A program made the position numbers and the translations under genes. A DNA stretch of 14,560 nucleotides. Origin: Chroococcidiopsidaceae cyanobacterium CP_BM_RX_35. Lineage in GTDB: Bacteria > Cyanobacteriota > Cyanobacteriia > Cyanobacteriales > Chroococcidiopsidaceae. How positions within the stretch are numbered: the stretch's first letter is position 1; every line of letters begins with the position of its first letter. The notes beneath the pieces are model-generated. The model saw only the letters and a program-made list of their open reading frames with translations. It was not told the DNA's origin and did no database searches. The stretch lies in contig JAFAVL010000079.1 of NCBI GenBank assembly GCA_019242465.1, positions 1 to 14,560 of the forward strand, in the 5' to 3' direction. Below are positions 8,218-14,560 of the stretch, piece after piece.

Positions 8218-8707
8218 AGAAGGTTAACAAGTGAATGTATAAAAGCAGGTAATTTCCTAGATTCTACCTCGTCTATGGATTTGCAATCTCGATCGGTTTC
8301 CGTACCGTCACCGTAAATTCACTCTGGTGATTTAGTGGCAGTAGTGAGCAAAACCCAGAACATCAGTGAAAGTTCGCTCACACAAAGTTCGGTGAAATTT
8401 CGCTTGAACCCCAATTAGAGTAGGAGCTAACTTAATATTGTCAAGGGCATTCAGGGCTCTTTTGTAAAAATTAACCTAGTAGCGACAGCAATCTCAAGCT
8501 GTAGTTGAAAAGCGAGTGGAGAATTATAACTCTGCTTTCTAGTCAACTTGCATGGTAGAATACCGAATCGTGCGACCAGGCAAAAAATAACTAAACTTAT
8601 TGCTGATGTCAGTTGATTCATCTATCCTTTTCCAGCGCGAGCGAACAATAGGCAAAACCCTGACGGTAAAAGATTTTTCGCCAACATCGACCTTTCAGAA
8701 CAGACAT
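8218..8707. other. Intergenic region between thrC and the small helical protein
   Basis: This region separates two divergent genes and must hold promoters for both. I see no convincing sigma-70 pair for thrC. For the plus strand, TAGAAT at 8556-8561 with TGCTTT 17 nt upstream is a weak possibility. An iterated AAAGTTCG-like motif lies at 8366-8404. No tRNA, riboswitch or known RNA is recognised. Confidence 0.4.
8366..8404 (+). repeat. Iterated AAAGTTCG motif
   Basis: GTGAAAGTTCGCT (8366-8378) and GTGAAATTTCGCT (8392-8404) are direct repeats differing at one base and 26 bp apart. A further AAAGTTCG core lies between them at 8384-8391. The spacing of the three cores is 15 and 11 bp. It could be a regulator-binding array; no known box is matched. 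Confidence 0.35.
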
Positions 8708-8854
8708 ATGCATCAGTCAACTCAAACCCTGTACCAAGTCGCTCAACAAGTCAAGTTTCTGCACCTGCAGGCAGAAGTCGAATCACTGCTACAACAGTTA
8801 CAGATCATGAAGCAGCAACGGTTAGCCGCAACTGGCTATGAAGACAGCAATTAG
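8708..8854 (+). CDS. Small helical cyanobacterial protein of unknown function
   Basis: Forty-eight residues from the ATG at 8708 (MHQSTQTLYQVAQQ...). The body, about residues 5-38, is a single amphipathic helix rich in Gln and Leu (FLHLQAEVESLLQQLQIMK), with heptad-like spacing that suggests a short coiled coil. Small proteins of this appearance are, from memory, common in cyanobacteria as conserved hypotheticals; I cannot name a function. The frame stays open upstream to ATG 8606 and TTG 8600, which would add 34-36 residues of different, unstructured character. I prefer 8708 because the regular helical part begins there, but neither start has a good Shine-Dalgarno. It is convergent with the large membrane-protein gene, 64 bp away. 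Confidence 0.6.
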   Translation: MHQSTQTLYQVAQQVKFLHLQAEVESLLQQLQIMKQQRLAATGYEDSN

Positions 8855-8918
8855 CTAGCCGTTCCTATGAAATCAGGTATGTGCCTGAGAAAAGCTCTCT
8901 ACAGCTAGCAAGTTTGCA

Positions 8919-11414
8919 CTACTCGAAGCGTTGGTGTTGAGCTGACCAGCGCTGGAGACTATAGGTCTTATGAGCCTCAACCAATAAAGCCGGAGAACCA
9001 CCATCCTTCAAGTCGGCGATCGCTGTAACTGATTGATGAGCTGCCGTGCCAAATTCGCTGTAGAGTAAGGCACCAGTGTCAGAAAAGATGATGGTATGAG
9101 AGCGTGACGCATTGCTAGGAGGTGCTGCCAACTCAAGGCTTCGCCGGAGATAGCTCCGGCGACTTCCTTGAGCAAGCTCAACTGATTCTGGGTTGTTTAA
9201 AGCAGCTATGGCTTCCGGTGATACTGTCAGCACGATCGCAGACTTGCCGTTGCCTGTCAAGTTGAGCAGTTGCACTGGCCAATCTTCTAACTGTTCTTGC
9301 AGCTGCTCAAAACTGGGCATAGCTTTGAGGTGCAATTGACCAGATTTTTGCAGTTCCCGCCACAGAACTGGCAGGAGTGCTGCTACTGTCTGAGGATGCT
9401 GTTGACTCAGCTCTGTCAGGGTTATGGGCTCAGGCTGCACCCATTGTAGTGTGGCTTCAGTTAATGCTAGAGGCTGAGGTTGCGAACCGGGGTTCGCTGG
9501 TGCCAGCATTTCATAAGAGGTGGCTAATAATCTCAGTTCGCCTGAGTGCAGTTGCACAGCTTTAACTGTAGCGATTGTCGTTTCCTGTTGTCCATCTGGC
9601 TGCCAAATAACTATTTGAATTTGGGCGTCAGTGTCCAAACCCAATTGCTGCCATAAGGCAGGCGCAATATTCTGCATGTTGGTTGATGTTGTTTTTGGTA
9701 GCTGGAGGTTGGTAAAAGGAGCCCGTTGCCAGAGTTTGCCATCATAGAATGCATCTACCTTTACCTGATACCAAGATTGCTGAGCTTCTAAGTCGAGTGT
9801 TGCTCCTGGGTTCGCTAGCAGCCATTGGGCTGGGTTGACTTGAGCTAGTGGTTCTACAGTACCCAATAGACGACTGGGATGACTCTTAATGTTATTGGGC
9901 GTTGAGGACTGCCCATCTAAACGCTTAATTAACGGTTGGATGTAGGCAATAGTGGCTGATGTTGTTTGGGGTTGTTGTTGCAGCCAAGCAAGTGCCGCTT
10001 TTTGCCCCTGTTGAGCCGCCACAATTAATGCTCCCCAAGCTTCCACCTCTGGTCGCTGTGGGTTAACCCGCAACGCCACTTCTACCCGGTGCCACAGGCG
10101 ACCCGAATCTGTCTTGAGCAGCGTGGCGATTTCTTGCGTATTCTCTGGCGATGCCTGAAACACCTGTAAACCTTGACCCCAGCGACCATCAATTAGCTTC
10201 GCTAAGACTTGCTGACTTGGACTCGCCCAAGTTTGATTGGCTTGAGCTTGGGTTTGCTCGGCGTATAACCGAATGAAATCCATTTGAGTTTGAGCTGCTG
10301 CTGACCAATTGTGACGCTGTTGTTGTTTGATGTATTGCAACCATTTCCAAGCAGGCGACCACAAGCCACTTTGAGCAATTAAAATGGCATTTTGATAAGC
10401 AGGATCGTGTAAAGCTGGTTCAGCCAAAGAAATGGGCTCTAGCTGGATTGGGTTGAGGAAAAATTCGGCTGGTTTAACTTGATAAACTTGGATCTGCGGT
10501 TCTAGCTCAGTTGTCTGATCGAGTACTAATTCTGGTAAGTCGCTAGCAGTCACCTGCTGCCATTGAGGAACTTGACCAGTGGGACTCGTCCACGGCAATA
10601 TCAAGCTCAGATGAGAATGGCTGAGGTTGTAGTGCAGTACGTAACCGTAGGCGATCGCTTTACCCCGTTGAACGCTTTGACCCTTTAAATAAAGCCAAAC
10701 GCCCTTTCCGGGAGTGATGCCTTCAAACTGATGCAGTTCTGTTAAGGGCAGCAGATTGTCTGAACCTTGGTAGCCAGAATCGGCATTTAGTAAAGGCGCG
10801 ATCGCAAAAGACTCTTCTATGCCTTGAATTGGCAGCTGGTTCACCAGTTGATAATTTGGCTCACCGTTCTGGGCTTGAGAGCCATGACTCTTAAAGATCT
10901 GTTGGTACACCCGAAGTTCAACAATCTGCTGGCAATTATTCTCACATTCGCTGCTTGAGGATAGCACTGGCAGCACTAAAGATTCGATCTGCGATGTCTG
11001 AGGATCTATTTCCAAGGGTATCGGATCTCCTGAGCTATTCCCCATCTCGTTAAGCTGATCGCGGATTTGTGCCAGAGTTTGGGGCTGCTCTTGGTTAACT
11101 AGTGGGATCTGCGCCCAATCTGGTAAAGAGTGATTTAGCCAGGCAATCGCGTCAGGATTAAAAATCAATTGGATGCTGAGCCAGAACCCGCCCGTAACTA
11201 AACCAGCGCTGCATAGCAAGAGTGCGATCGTGAGTAAAGAAGCTTTCCAACTCTGCAGCTTGGGCTTTTGCGGCAGTCGTTCACTCCTGGCAACCTCTCC
11301 ATGTTCAGGGATTGAAGTAGAGGTGCTTGAATCGAGTTCCTTGCCATCAGTATTGTCCCGATCTGCATCTGGCTGTTCGTCTGCCAGGAAACTGCTTGGT
11401 GTTGAGTTTGCCAT
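8919..11414 (-). CDS. Large single-pass membrane protein of unknown function
   Basis: Protein of 831 residues from ATG 11414. It has a polar, low-complexity N-terminus (about 1-52), one transmembrane helix (about 58-84, LLTIALLLCSAGLVTGGFWL) and then a long soluble region rich in Gln and Leu, presumably outside the cytoplasm. A Cys pair lies at about 157 and 161 (CENNC). Near the C-terminus, LLNLTGNGKSAIVLTVSPEA and IIFSDTGALLYSEFGTAA plus IADLKDGGSPALLVEA look like beta-strand repeats of the FG-GAP/VCBS kind. I do not recognise a named family; it resembles conserved cyanobacterial hypotheticals. A GTG at 11432 could extend it by 6 residues, but the likely promoter would put transcription start at about that base, favouring ATG. 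Residues 744-761 are encoded by a dispersed palindromic repeat. Confidence 0.8.
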   Translation of the reverse strand: MANSTPSSFLADEQPDADRDNTDGKELDSSTSTSIPEHGEVARSERLPQKPKLQSWKASLLTIALLLCSAGLVTGGFWLSIQLIFNPDAIAWLNHSLPDWAQIPLVNQEQPQTLAQIRDQLNEMGNSSGDPIPLEIDPQTSQIESLVLPVLSSSSECENNCQQIVELRVYQQIFKSHGSQAQNGEPNYQLVNQLPIQGIEESFAIAPLLNADSGYQGSDNLLPLTELHQFEGITPGKGVWLYLKGQSVQRGKAIAYGYVLHYNLSHSHLSLILPWTSPTGQVPQWQQVTASDLPELVLDQTTELEPQIQVYQVKPAEFFLNPIQLEPISLAEPALHDPAYQNAILIAQSGLWSPAWKWLQYIKQQQRHNWSAAAQTQMDFIRLYAEQTQAQANQTWASPSQQVLAKLIDGRWGQGLQVFQASPENTQEIATLLKTDSGRLWHRVEVALRVNPQRPEVEAWGALIVAAQQGQKAALAWLQQQPQTTSATIAYIQPLIKRLDGQSSTPNNIKSHPSRLLGTVEPLAQVNPAQWLLANPGATLDLEAQQSWYQVKVDAFYDGKLWQRAPFTNLQLPKTTSTNMQNIAPALWQQLGLDTDAQIQIVIWQPDGQQETTIATVKAVQLHSGELRLLATSYEMLAPANPGSQPQPLALTEATLQWVQPEPITLTELSQQHPQTVAALLPVLWRELQKSGQLHLKAMPSFEQLQEQLEDWPVQLLNLTGNGKSAIVLTVSPEAIAALNNPESVELAQGSRRSYLRRSLELAAPPSNASRSHTIIFSDTGALLYSEFGTAAHQSVTAIADLKDGGSPALLVEAHKTYSLQRWSAQHQRFE
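9133..9183 (-). repeat. 51-bp palindromic dispersed repeat, copy B (in frame within the large gene)
   Basis: Same element as 3946-3996 on the opposite strand, 46/51 identical. Its central stem is perfect here: CGCCGGAG-CTAT-CTCCGGCG. Its length of 51 nt is 17 codons, so the reading frame is kept; it is translated as VELAQGSRRSYLRRSLE, with two Arg-Arg pairs unlike the flanking protein. Confidence 0.8.
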
Positions 11415-11440
11415 CTGGACTAGTCTTAACACATTGCTGC

Positions 11441-11469
11441 TATATAGGCGTCGGTTGCGACTGTGGCAA
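11441..11469 (-). promoter_or_regulatory. Candidate sigma-70 promoter of the large membrane-protein gene
   Basis: On the minus strand, TTGCCA (11469-11464), a 17-nt spacer and TATATA (11446-11441). Transcription would start near 11434, giving a leader of about 20 nt before ATG 11414. Confidence 0.5.
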
Positions 11470-11797
11470 AGCCAGCTTGGATCGTGGACCAGCGCAGTTC
11501 CAAGTATATTCTGTTTCTAGTAAAACGTTGCAAATACTGATCTCTAACAAATATAGTGCTGGCTTCCTGGTCTAGTATCTTGAGGAGCTTCTCTACACCA
11601 AATCGACCGCTTTATACATTCATCAAGTCGCTGATGTAGGGCTGAGTTTCTCCAAAGAAAGCCGCTGTCTGTGCCTATGAGTTGTGGTTAAAATCAGTTG
11701 GCGGCAGGAAGCAGCTAGCAAGGTGCGTGGGCTAGAGTACTCATAGCTACGAACCAAGCATTGCTTTGTATTAGATAACAGAGGGTACGCCTGAATA
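11470..11797. other. Intergenic region with no recognised gene
   Basis: It lies between the promoter of the large gene and the 3' end of the acyltransferase gene. Plus-strand open frames here start inside or beside the large gene, look like shadows and have no protein-like composition. I see no hairpin terminator, RNA gene or repeat. Confidence 0.5.
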
Positions 11798-12948
11798 TCA
11801 AGTTTTAAGTTTCATTCCAAATAAAATTCTTGTTAAGTTGAATCGTTTGATAAAAATATCGTAAACAAGAAGGATACAGATAGTTGAGCTAAAGGTAATT
11901 AAGAGAAACTTGGTCATTATTTCTGCCTGAACTTGCACGATATAGAAACCGATAACTACTACAAAAAACATATGCACAATATAAATTGGGTAAGAAGCTT
12001 GATTAAAATATGTAAGCAAGAAGTTTTTCACATTTAAGTATTTCTTGGCTAAGTTCAAAATAACAATAACCCAACACCAAGTATTGAAGCTCAGTAATAA
12101 CTGCTCTAAGACATCTCCAAAGGAAAATCCCCAAATTAAAGGAAATACATCAGTTCTTGAATAAAGATTAAAAAACGTTATAATTAGCCCCAGACTTAAA
12201 GCAAATCGGTAAATTTTCTCTGTGCTTTGTTCAAATTGCCTAGCCATCAAAAAGAAGTATCCAAGTATAAAAAATAATATATAGTAAAAAGGGTTATAGT
12301 ATACTAGGAATCCGGGCATTGTCATCCTAGCTAAAGTCAAAGGGATGACACACAAGAAATTTGCTTTGGGTTTTTGAAGTAAGTAATTAGCTAACTTGTC
12401 AATAAGCTGCTTACCATTTTTTGTCTTTAAGTAGTGGAAGAAAGGCAGAGTAATCAAGGAAAAGCAGAATAGGTATAAAATAAACCACAGGTGTGATGGT
12501 GAGAACGTACCCGTAGTGCCTGCTATGTTTCCATAACTAATGTTAAAGAAAGACAGATAGTATTGGTAATAGTTTATATGAACATTCTTATTGTGACTAA
12601 GAAATCCCAAGTAACCAACAGGTGGAATTAGGACAAGGACACCAAAAATGAGTGGTATAAAAAGTCGCTTAAACCGCTCCAAACAATATTGCTTCTTGTT
12701 TCTCAACTCCAAAGAATACTTCGCTGCCCCTCCGGCAATAAAAAAGAAAAGGGGCATAAACCACAAGTCTATAAAACTATCAAAGAGATTAAGTTCAGGA
12801 CTGGTAATCGAATTCTGAACATAGTAACAACCGAAGCGAGGACAGTCAAAAATCCGCGCTGCGTGATAGGGAATCAGCAATAAGGTTGCTAGAATTTTAA
12901 CCAGTCTAAATCGTAGCGTCTTACTAAATTGTTTTTAACAGTAAACAC
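11798..12948 (-). pseudogene. Acyltransferase family 3 membrane protein, frameshifted near the 5' end
   Basis: Membrane-bound O-acyltransferase-like protein (acyltransferase_3 family) with about ten hydrophobic segments. Such proteins acylate sugars or other envelope molecules. The intact frame gives about 360 residues (11798-12880), with IPYHAARIFD containing the conserved early His, LWFMPLFFFIAG and RFKRLFIPLIFGVLV. It lacks a proper N-terminus. The missing part is in another frame: a strong GGAGG, then GTG at 12948, VFTVKNNLVRRYDLDWLK, then TAG at 12889-12891. Joining the frames in the AAAA run at 12895-12898 (one extra A expected) gives DWLK-ILATLLLIPYHAARIFD, typical of the family, and about 383 residues. 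No other lesion is seen, so it is either a very recent mutation or a sequence error. The gene is markedly AT-rich compared with its neighbours, suggesting transfer. Confidence 0.75.
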
Positions 12949-12955
12949 TATTTTC

Positions 12956-12960
12956 CCTCC
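12956..12960 (-). promoter_or_regulatory. Shine-Dalgarno site of the acyltransferase gene
   Basis: GGAGG on the minus strand, 7 nt before the GTG at 12948. It fixes the original start and shows that the downstream 360-codon frame is not the full gene. Confidence 0.65.
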
Positions 12961-13276
12961 TGGTGTGATCCAAACTGTCTGATCACTGATATCTTGCACC
13001 TATCAGGATAAACCACTAATACACGAATAAATGATACGAGAAAGTCACAGCAGAAGCGGAGACTACCCTACGTGACAGAAAGTGATTTAGAGTACTATAC
13101 TTAGGCCTGATATTAAGTAAGCAGCGCTTTTGAGGTTGCTGGATAAGTAATCTCTGAACCACTATCCCTGTCGATAACTGCAGTAACCTAACGACCCAGT
13201 TGAGCAGCGGCGTGAGCTTCCTTGAACTCAGCACCAGAATATGAGCGTCCGCTTCAACGATTAATTTCACCGCAAT
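12961..13276. other. Intergenic region with a possible gene remnant
   Basis: No convincing intact gene. An 84-codon minus-strand frame from GTG 13270 has no protein-like pattern. In another minus-strand frame (about 13125-13240) the translation reads GAEFKEAHAAAQLGR, a stop, then VTAVIDRDSGSEITYPATSK and a few more residues to a stop. That looks more like real protein and may be a decayed gene; I cannot name it. Confidence 0.3.
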
Positions 13277-13924
13277 TCATGCTTTTCGTACACCCGCTAA
13301 GATCAGCGCAATTGCCTCTTGAGAGTGTTGTTCTAACATAGCTTTACTTAGAAGCCGCTTACCTTGAGGAGAATGCTGAATATTTCCCATGCCAATAAAG
13401 TAGAACAAGCAAGTTCCCATAATATTAATGGCTGATTGAAAGGGATCGAGTTGGCGAAACGCACCTGTAGCGGTCCCTCGTTCTAAAATTTCGACTAATG
13501 CTTTATCAATACTAAGAGAACTACTGCGTTTGTAATATTGCCCTTGGTTTTGCACTGCTTCGTGAAACATAATCATTGGTAACTTGGGATTGTGAGATAC
13601 ACAATCGAGCAAGGCTTTTAGAAATTTCTCCAAGGCCACTTCAGGAGAAAGATGAGCCAAATCTAATTGAAGACTAGTTTGCAAAAGATCTGAGTGAGAG
13701 CGCTCCAACACCGCCTGATACAAGCCTTCCTTGTCCTTGAAGTAGTAATAAATCATCGACTTTGCCACACCCGTCTTAGCGGCAATTGCTTCTGTTCTAG
13801 CAGCGGTTAGACCATGCTTAGCAAACTCCTCTTGGGCTGCTGCCAAAATCAAGGTTTGAGTCGCCTCAGCATCTCGAACCTGCTTGATCTTCAACGACTT
13901 CTCAGCTTTTGCTTGACGTACCAC
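13277..13924 (-). CDS. TetR/AcrR-family transcriptional regulator
   Basis: Protein of 215 residues, the usual length for a TetR-family repressor. The N-terminal DNA-binding domain is clear: ILAAAQEEFAKHGLTAART (about 26-44), then the helix-turn-helix EAIAAKTGVAKSMIYYYFKD (45-64) and KEGLYQAVL. The rest (about 80-215) is the helical ligand-binding/dimerisation domain. A basic N-terminal arm of about 20 residues precedes it. The start is GTG at 13924: an in-frame TGA lies 18 nt upstream and the next Met is inside the HTH. It is divergent from the flavin monooxygenase remnant, the usual arrangement for a regulator and the gene it controls, so it probably once repressed that gene and itself. The ligand is unknown. 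Confidence 0.92.
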   Translation of the reverse strand: MVRQAKAEKSLKIKQVRDAEATQTLILAAAQEEFAKHGLTAARTEAIAAKTGVAKSMIYYYFKDKEGLYQAVLERSHSDLLQTSLQLDLAHLSPEVALEKFLKALLDCVSHNPKLPMIMFHEAVQNQGQYYKRSSSLSIDKALVEILERGTATGAFRQLDPFQSAINIMGTCLFYFIGMGNIQHSPQGKRLLSKAMLEQHSQEAIALILAGVRKA

Positions 13925-13945
13925 GGTTTTTCTAGTTGGTCAACA

Positions 13946-13957
13946 GACTCGTCAGTC
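13946..13957. promoter_or_regulatory. Candidate TetR-type operator
   Basis: GACT-CGTC-AGTC, a short inverted repeat, lies 22 bp upstream of the tetR start within GACTCGTCAGTCAGT. TetR-family operators are often built from such GACT/AGTC elements between divergent genes. It is short enough to be chance. Confidence 0.25.
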
Positions 13958-13979
13958 AGTATAGCTTGCTTAACCTAAG

Positions 13980-14560
13980 TTGTTATCTATCATTAGCATT
14001 CTTCAAGATTATCACTACGGCTTATCGACCAACAAGTCAGTTGGCAATCAAGCCGAATATCTGTTATTATGGCGTAATGTAGCCAGTGAAAATTTTGTTT
14101 TAGGGCAAACCTTTGAGCGATTTGAGCTTGATGGAGAGGCGGTTTGGGCTCACTTCACTTCCGGCTTAACTGTCAAGGGGGATGCTTTAATTGGGGCTGA
14201 TGGTCTGCGCTCACGGGTAAGAGCTGCCCTCAAGGGTGAGCAATCACCCATCTATCGCAACTTTAAGACTTGGCGTGGTCTAACAGATTACGTTCCCAGC
14301 CAATATCGTCCTGGTTACATTCAGGAGTTTTTAGGGCGTGGCAAAGGCTTCGGCTTCATGATGCTGGGCAAGGGGCAAATGTATTGGTACGCAGCAGCGA
14401 CTGCACCAGAAGCACAGCCAGATGCCCCGATTGGTCGCAAAAAAGAGCTTGAAACTATGTTTCAAGATTGGTTTACGTCGGTTCCTGAGTTGATTACAGC
14501 GACGGATGAAACCAATATTCTGACGACAGATTTATATGATCGTGTCCCAACACAACCTTG
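13980..14560 (+). pseudogene. FAD-dependent monooxygenase, N-terminally truncated, running off the window
   Basis: The frame opens after TAA 13971-13973 and continues past the window end. From about 14070 it matches the middle of class A flavoprotein monooxygenases (zeaxanthin epoxidase/salicylate hydroxylase type). The DALIGADGLRSRVR stretch (14181-14222) holds the conserved Asp-Gly motif for FAD/NADPH binding. It is followed by FKTWRGLTDYVPSQ, a substrate-domain stretch, and YDRVPTQPW, which normally precedes the GD FAD-ribose motif, here beyond the window. The N-terminal 100 or so residues, with the GxGxxG FAD fold, are absent: only about 30 poorly matching codons precede the conserved part, there is no ATG, and only TTG 13980 could start. 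An adjacent frame reads RISVI just before the match begins, hinting at a small deletion with frameshift. Probably a decayed gene once controlled by the divergent TetR. Confidence 0.65.

Larger units (their letters stand above)
2126..10805. repeat. HIP1 octamers (GCGATCGC), eight dispersed copies
   Basis: Exact copies start at 2126, 3176, 3494, 5744, 7421, 9016, 10651 and 10798. All lie inside coding regions. HIP1 is the highly over-represented octamer of many cyanobacterial chromosomes. None occurs from 10806 to 14560, nor before 2126. Confidence 0.9.

Noticed and set aside
8873..8888. TCAGG-TATGTG-CCTGA hairpin as terminator between convergent genes
   Set aside because: Only 5 bp, with no T-tract on either strand.
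11173..11575. Plus-strand ORFs over the 5' end of the large gene
   Set aside because: They are antisense shadows of the large gene and its promoter, with cysteine- and serine-rich random composition.
12881..12900. Programmed -1 frameshift in the acyltransferase gene
   Set aside because: The context TTAAAATTC is not a good slippery heptamer, the run has only four A residues, and no following pseudoknot or internal Shine-Dalgarno stimulator was seen; mutation or error is simpler.
13196..13233. Possible third copy of the 51-bp repeat (AGTTGAGC ... CTTCCTTGA)
   Set aside because: Only 8-9 base matches in the wrong arrangement, with no central hairpin; best explained by chance.
13016..13270. 84-codon minus-strand ORF after tetR
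   Set aside because: GTG start, no ribosome site, no recognisable protein pattern; another frame looks more protein-like.
1..14560. CRISPR array, transposase, toxin-antitoxin pair, tRNA or rRNA genes
   Set aside because: Read through both strands; no supporting repeats, motifs or structures were found.

Overview
The window is cyanobacterial chromosome. It carries petM (cytochrome b6f subunit) and ycf39 (photosystem II assembly factor), and the octamer GCGATCGC (HIP1) occurs eight times where about 0.2 would be expected by chance in 14.6 kb. The genus cannot be fixed from this stretch alone.

Layout. 1-2756 (+): the 3' half of an NrtP/NarK-type nitrate/nitrite transporter, a ClC-family chloride channel/transporter and a small GAF-domain protein, closely spaced and probably co-transcribed. 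2740-3867 (-): pdxA (vitamin B6 synthesis), overlapping the GAF gene tail to tail. 3946-4186 (+): a 51-bp palindromic repeat, petM, and a 15-bp perfect hairpin. 4285-5262 (+): ycf39, behind a plausible promoter. 5268-8217 (-): a tight three-gene run, threonine synthase (thrC), a YihY/BrkB membrane protein and an alpha/beta hydrolase, with gaps of 2 and 8 nt. 8218-8854: an intergenic region with an iterated motif and a small helical cyanobacterial protein. 8919-11414 (-): a large single-pass membrane protein of unknown function. 11798-12948 (-): an AT-rich acyltransferase-3 gene broken near its 5' end by a one-base frameshift. 13277-13924 (-): a TetR regulator. 13980-14560 (+): an FAD-dependent monooxygenase divergent from it, lacking its N-terminal FAD-binding part and running off the window.

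How the genes fit together. The first block suggests anion (nitrate/chloride) transport with a GAF sensor. The middle block is housekeeping photosynthesis and cofactor/amino-acid metabolism. The last 3 kb looks like eroding accessory DNA: a frameshifted gene, a truncated gene, spurious short ORFs and no HIP1 sites.

I see no CRISPR array, transposase, rRNA, tRNA or defence system, and nothing that amounts to a whole new multi-gene system. The most interesting signal is the 51-bp palindromic repeat. It occurs twice at 46/51 identity: once upstream of petM, and once inside the large membrane-protein gene, where it is read in frame as 17 arginine-rich codons. This resembles a protein-embedded palindromic element. 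The frameshift in the acyltransferase gene is the second clear anomaly.
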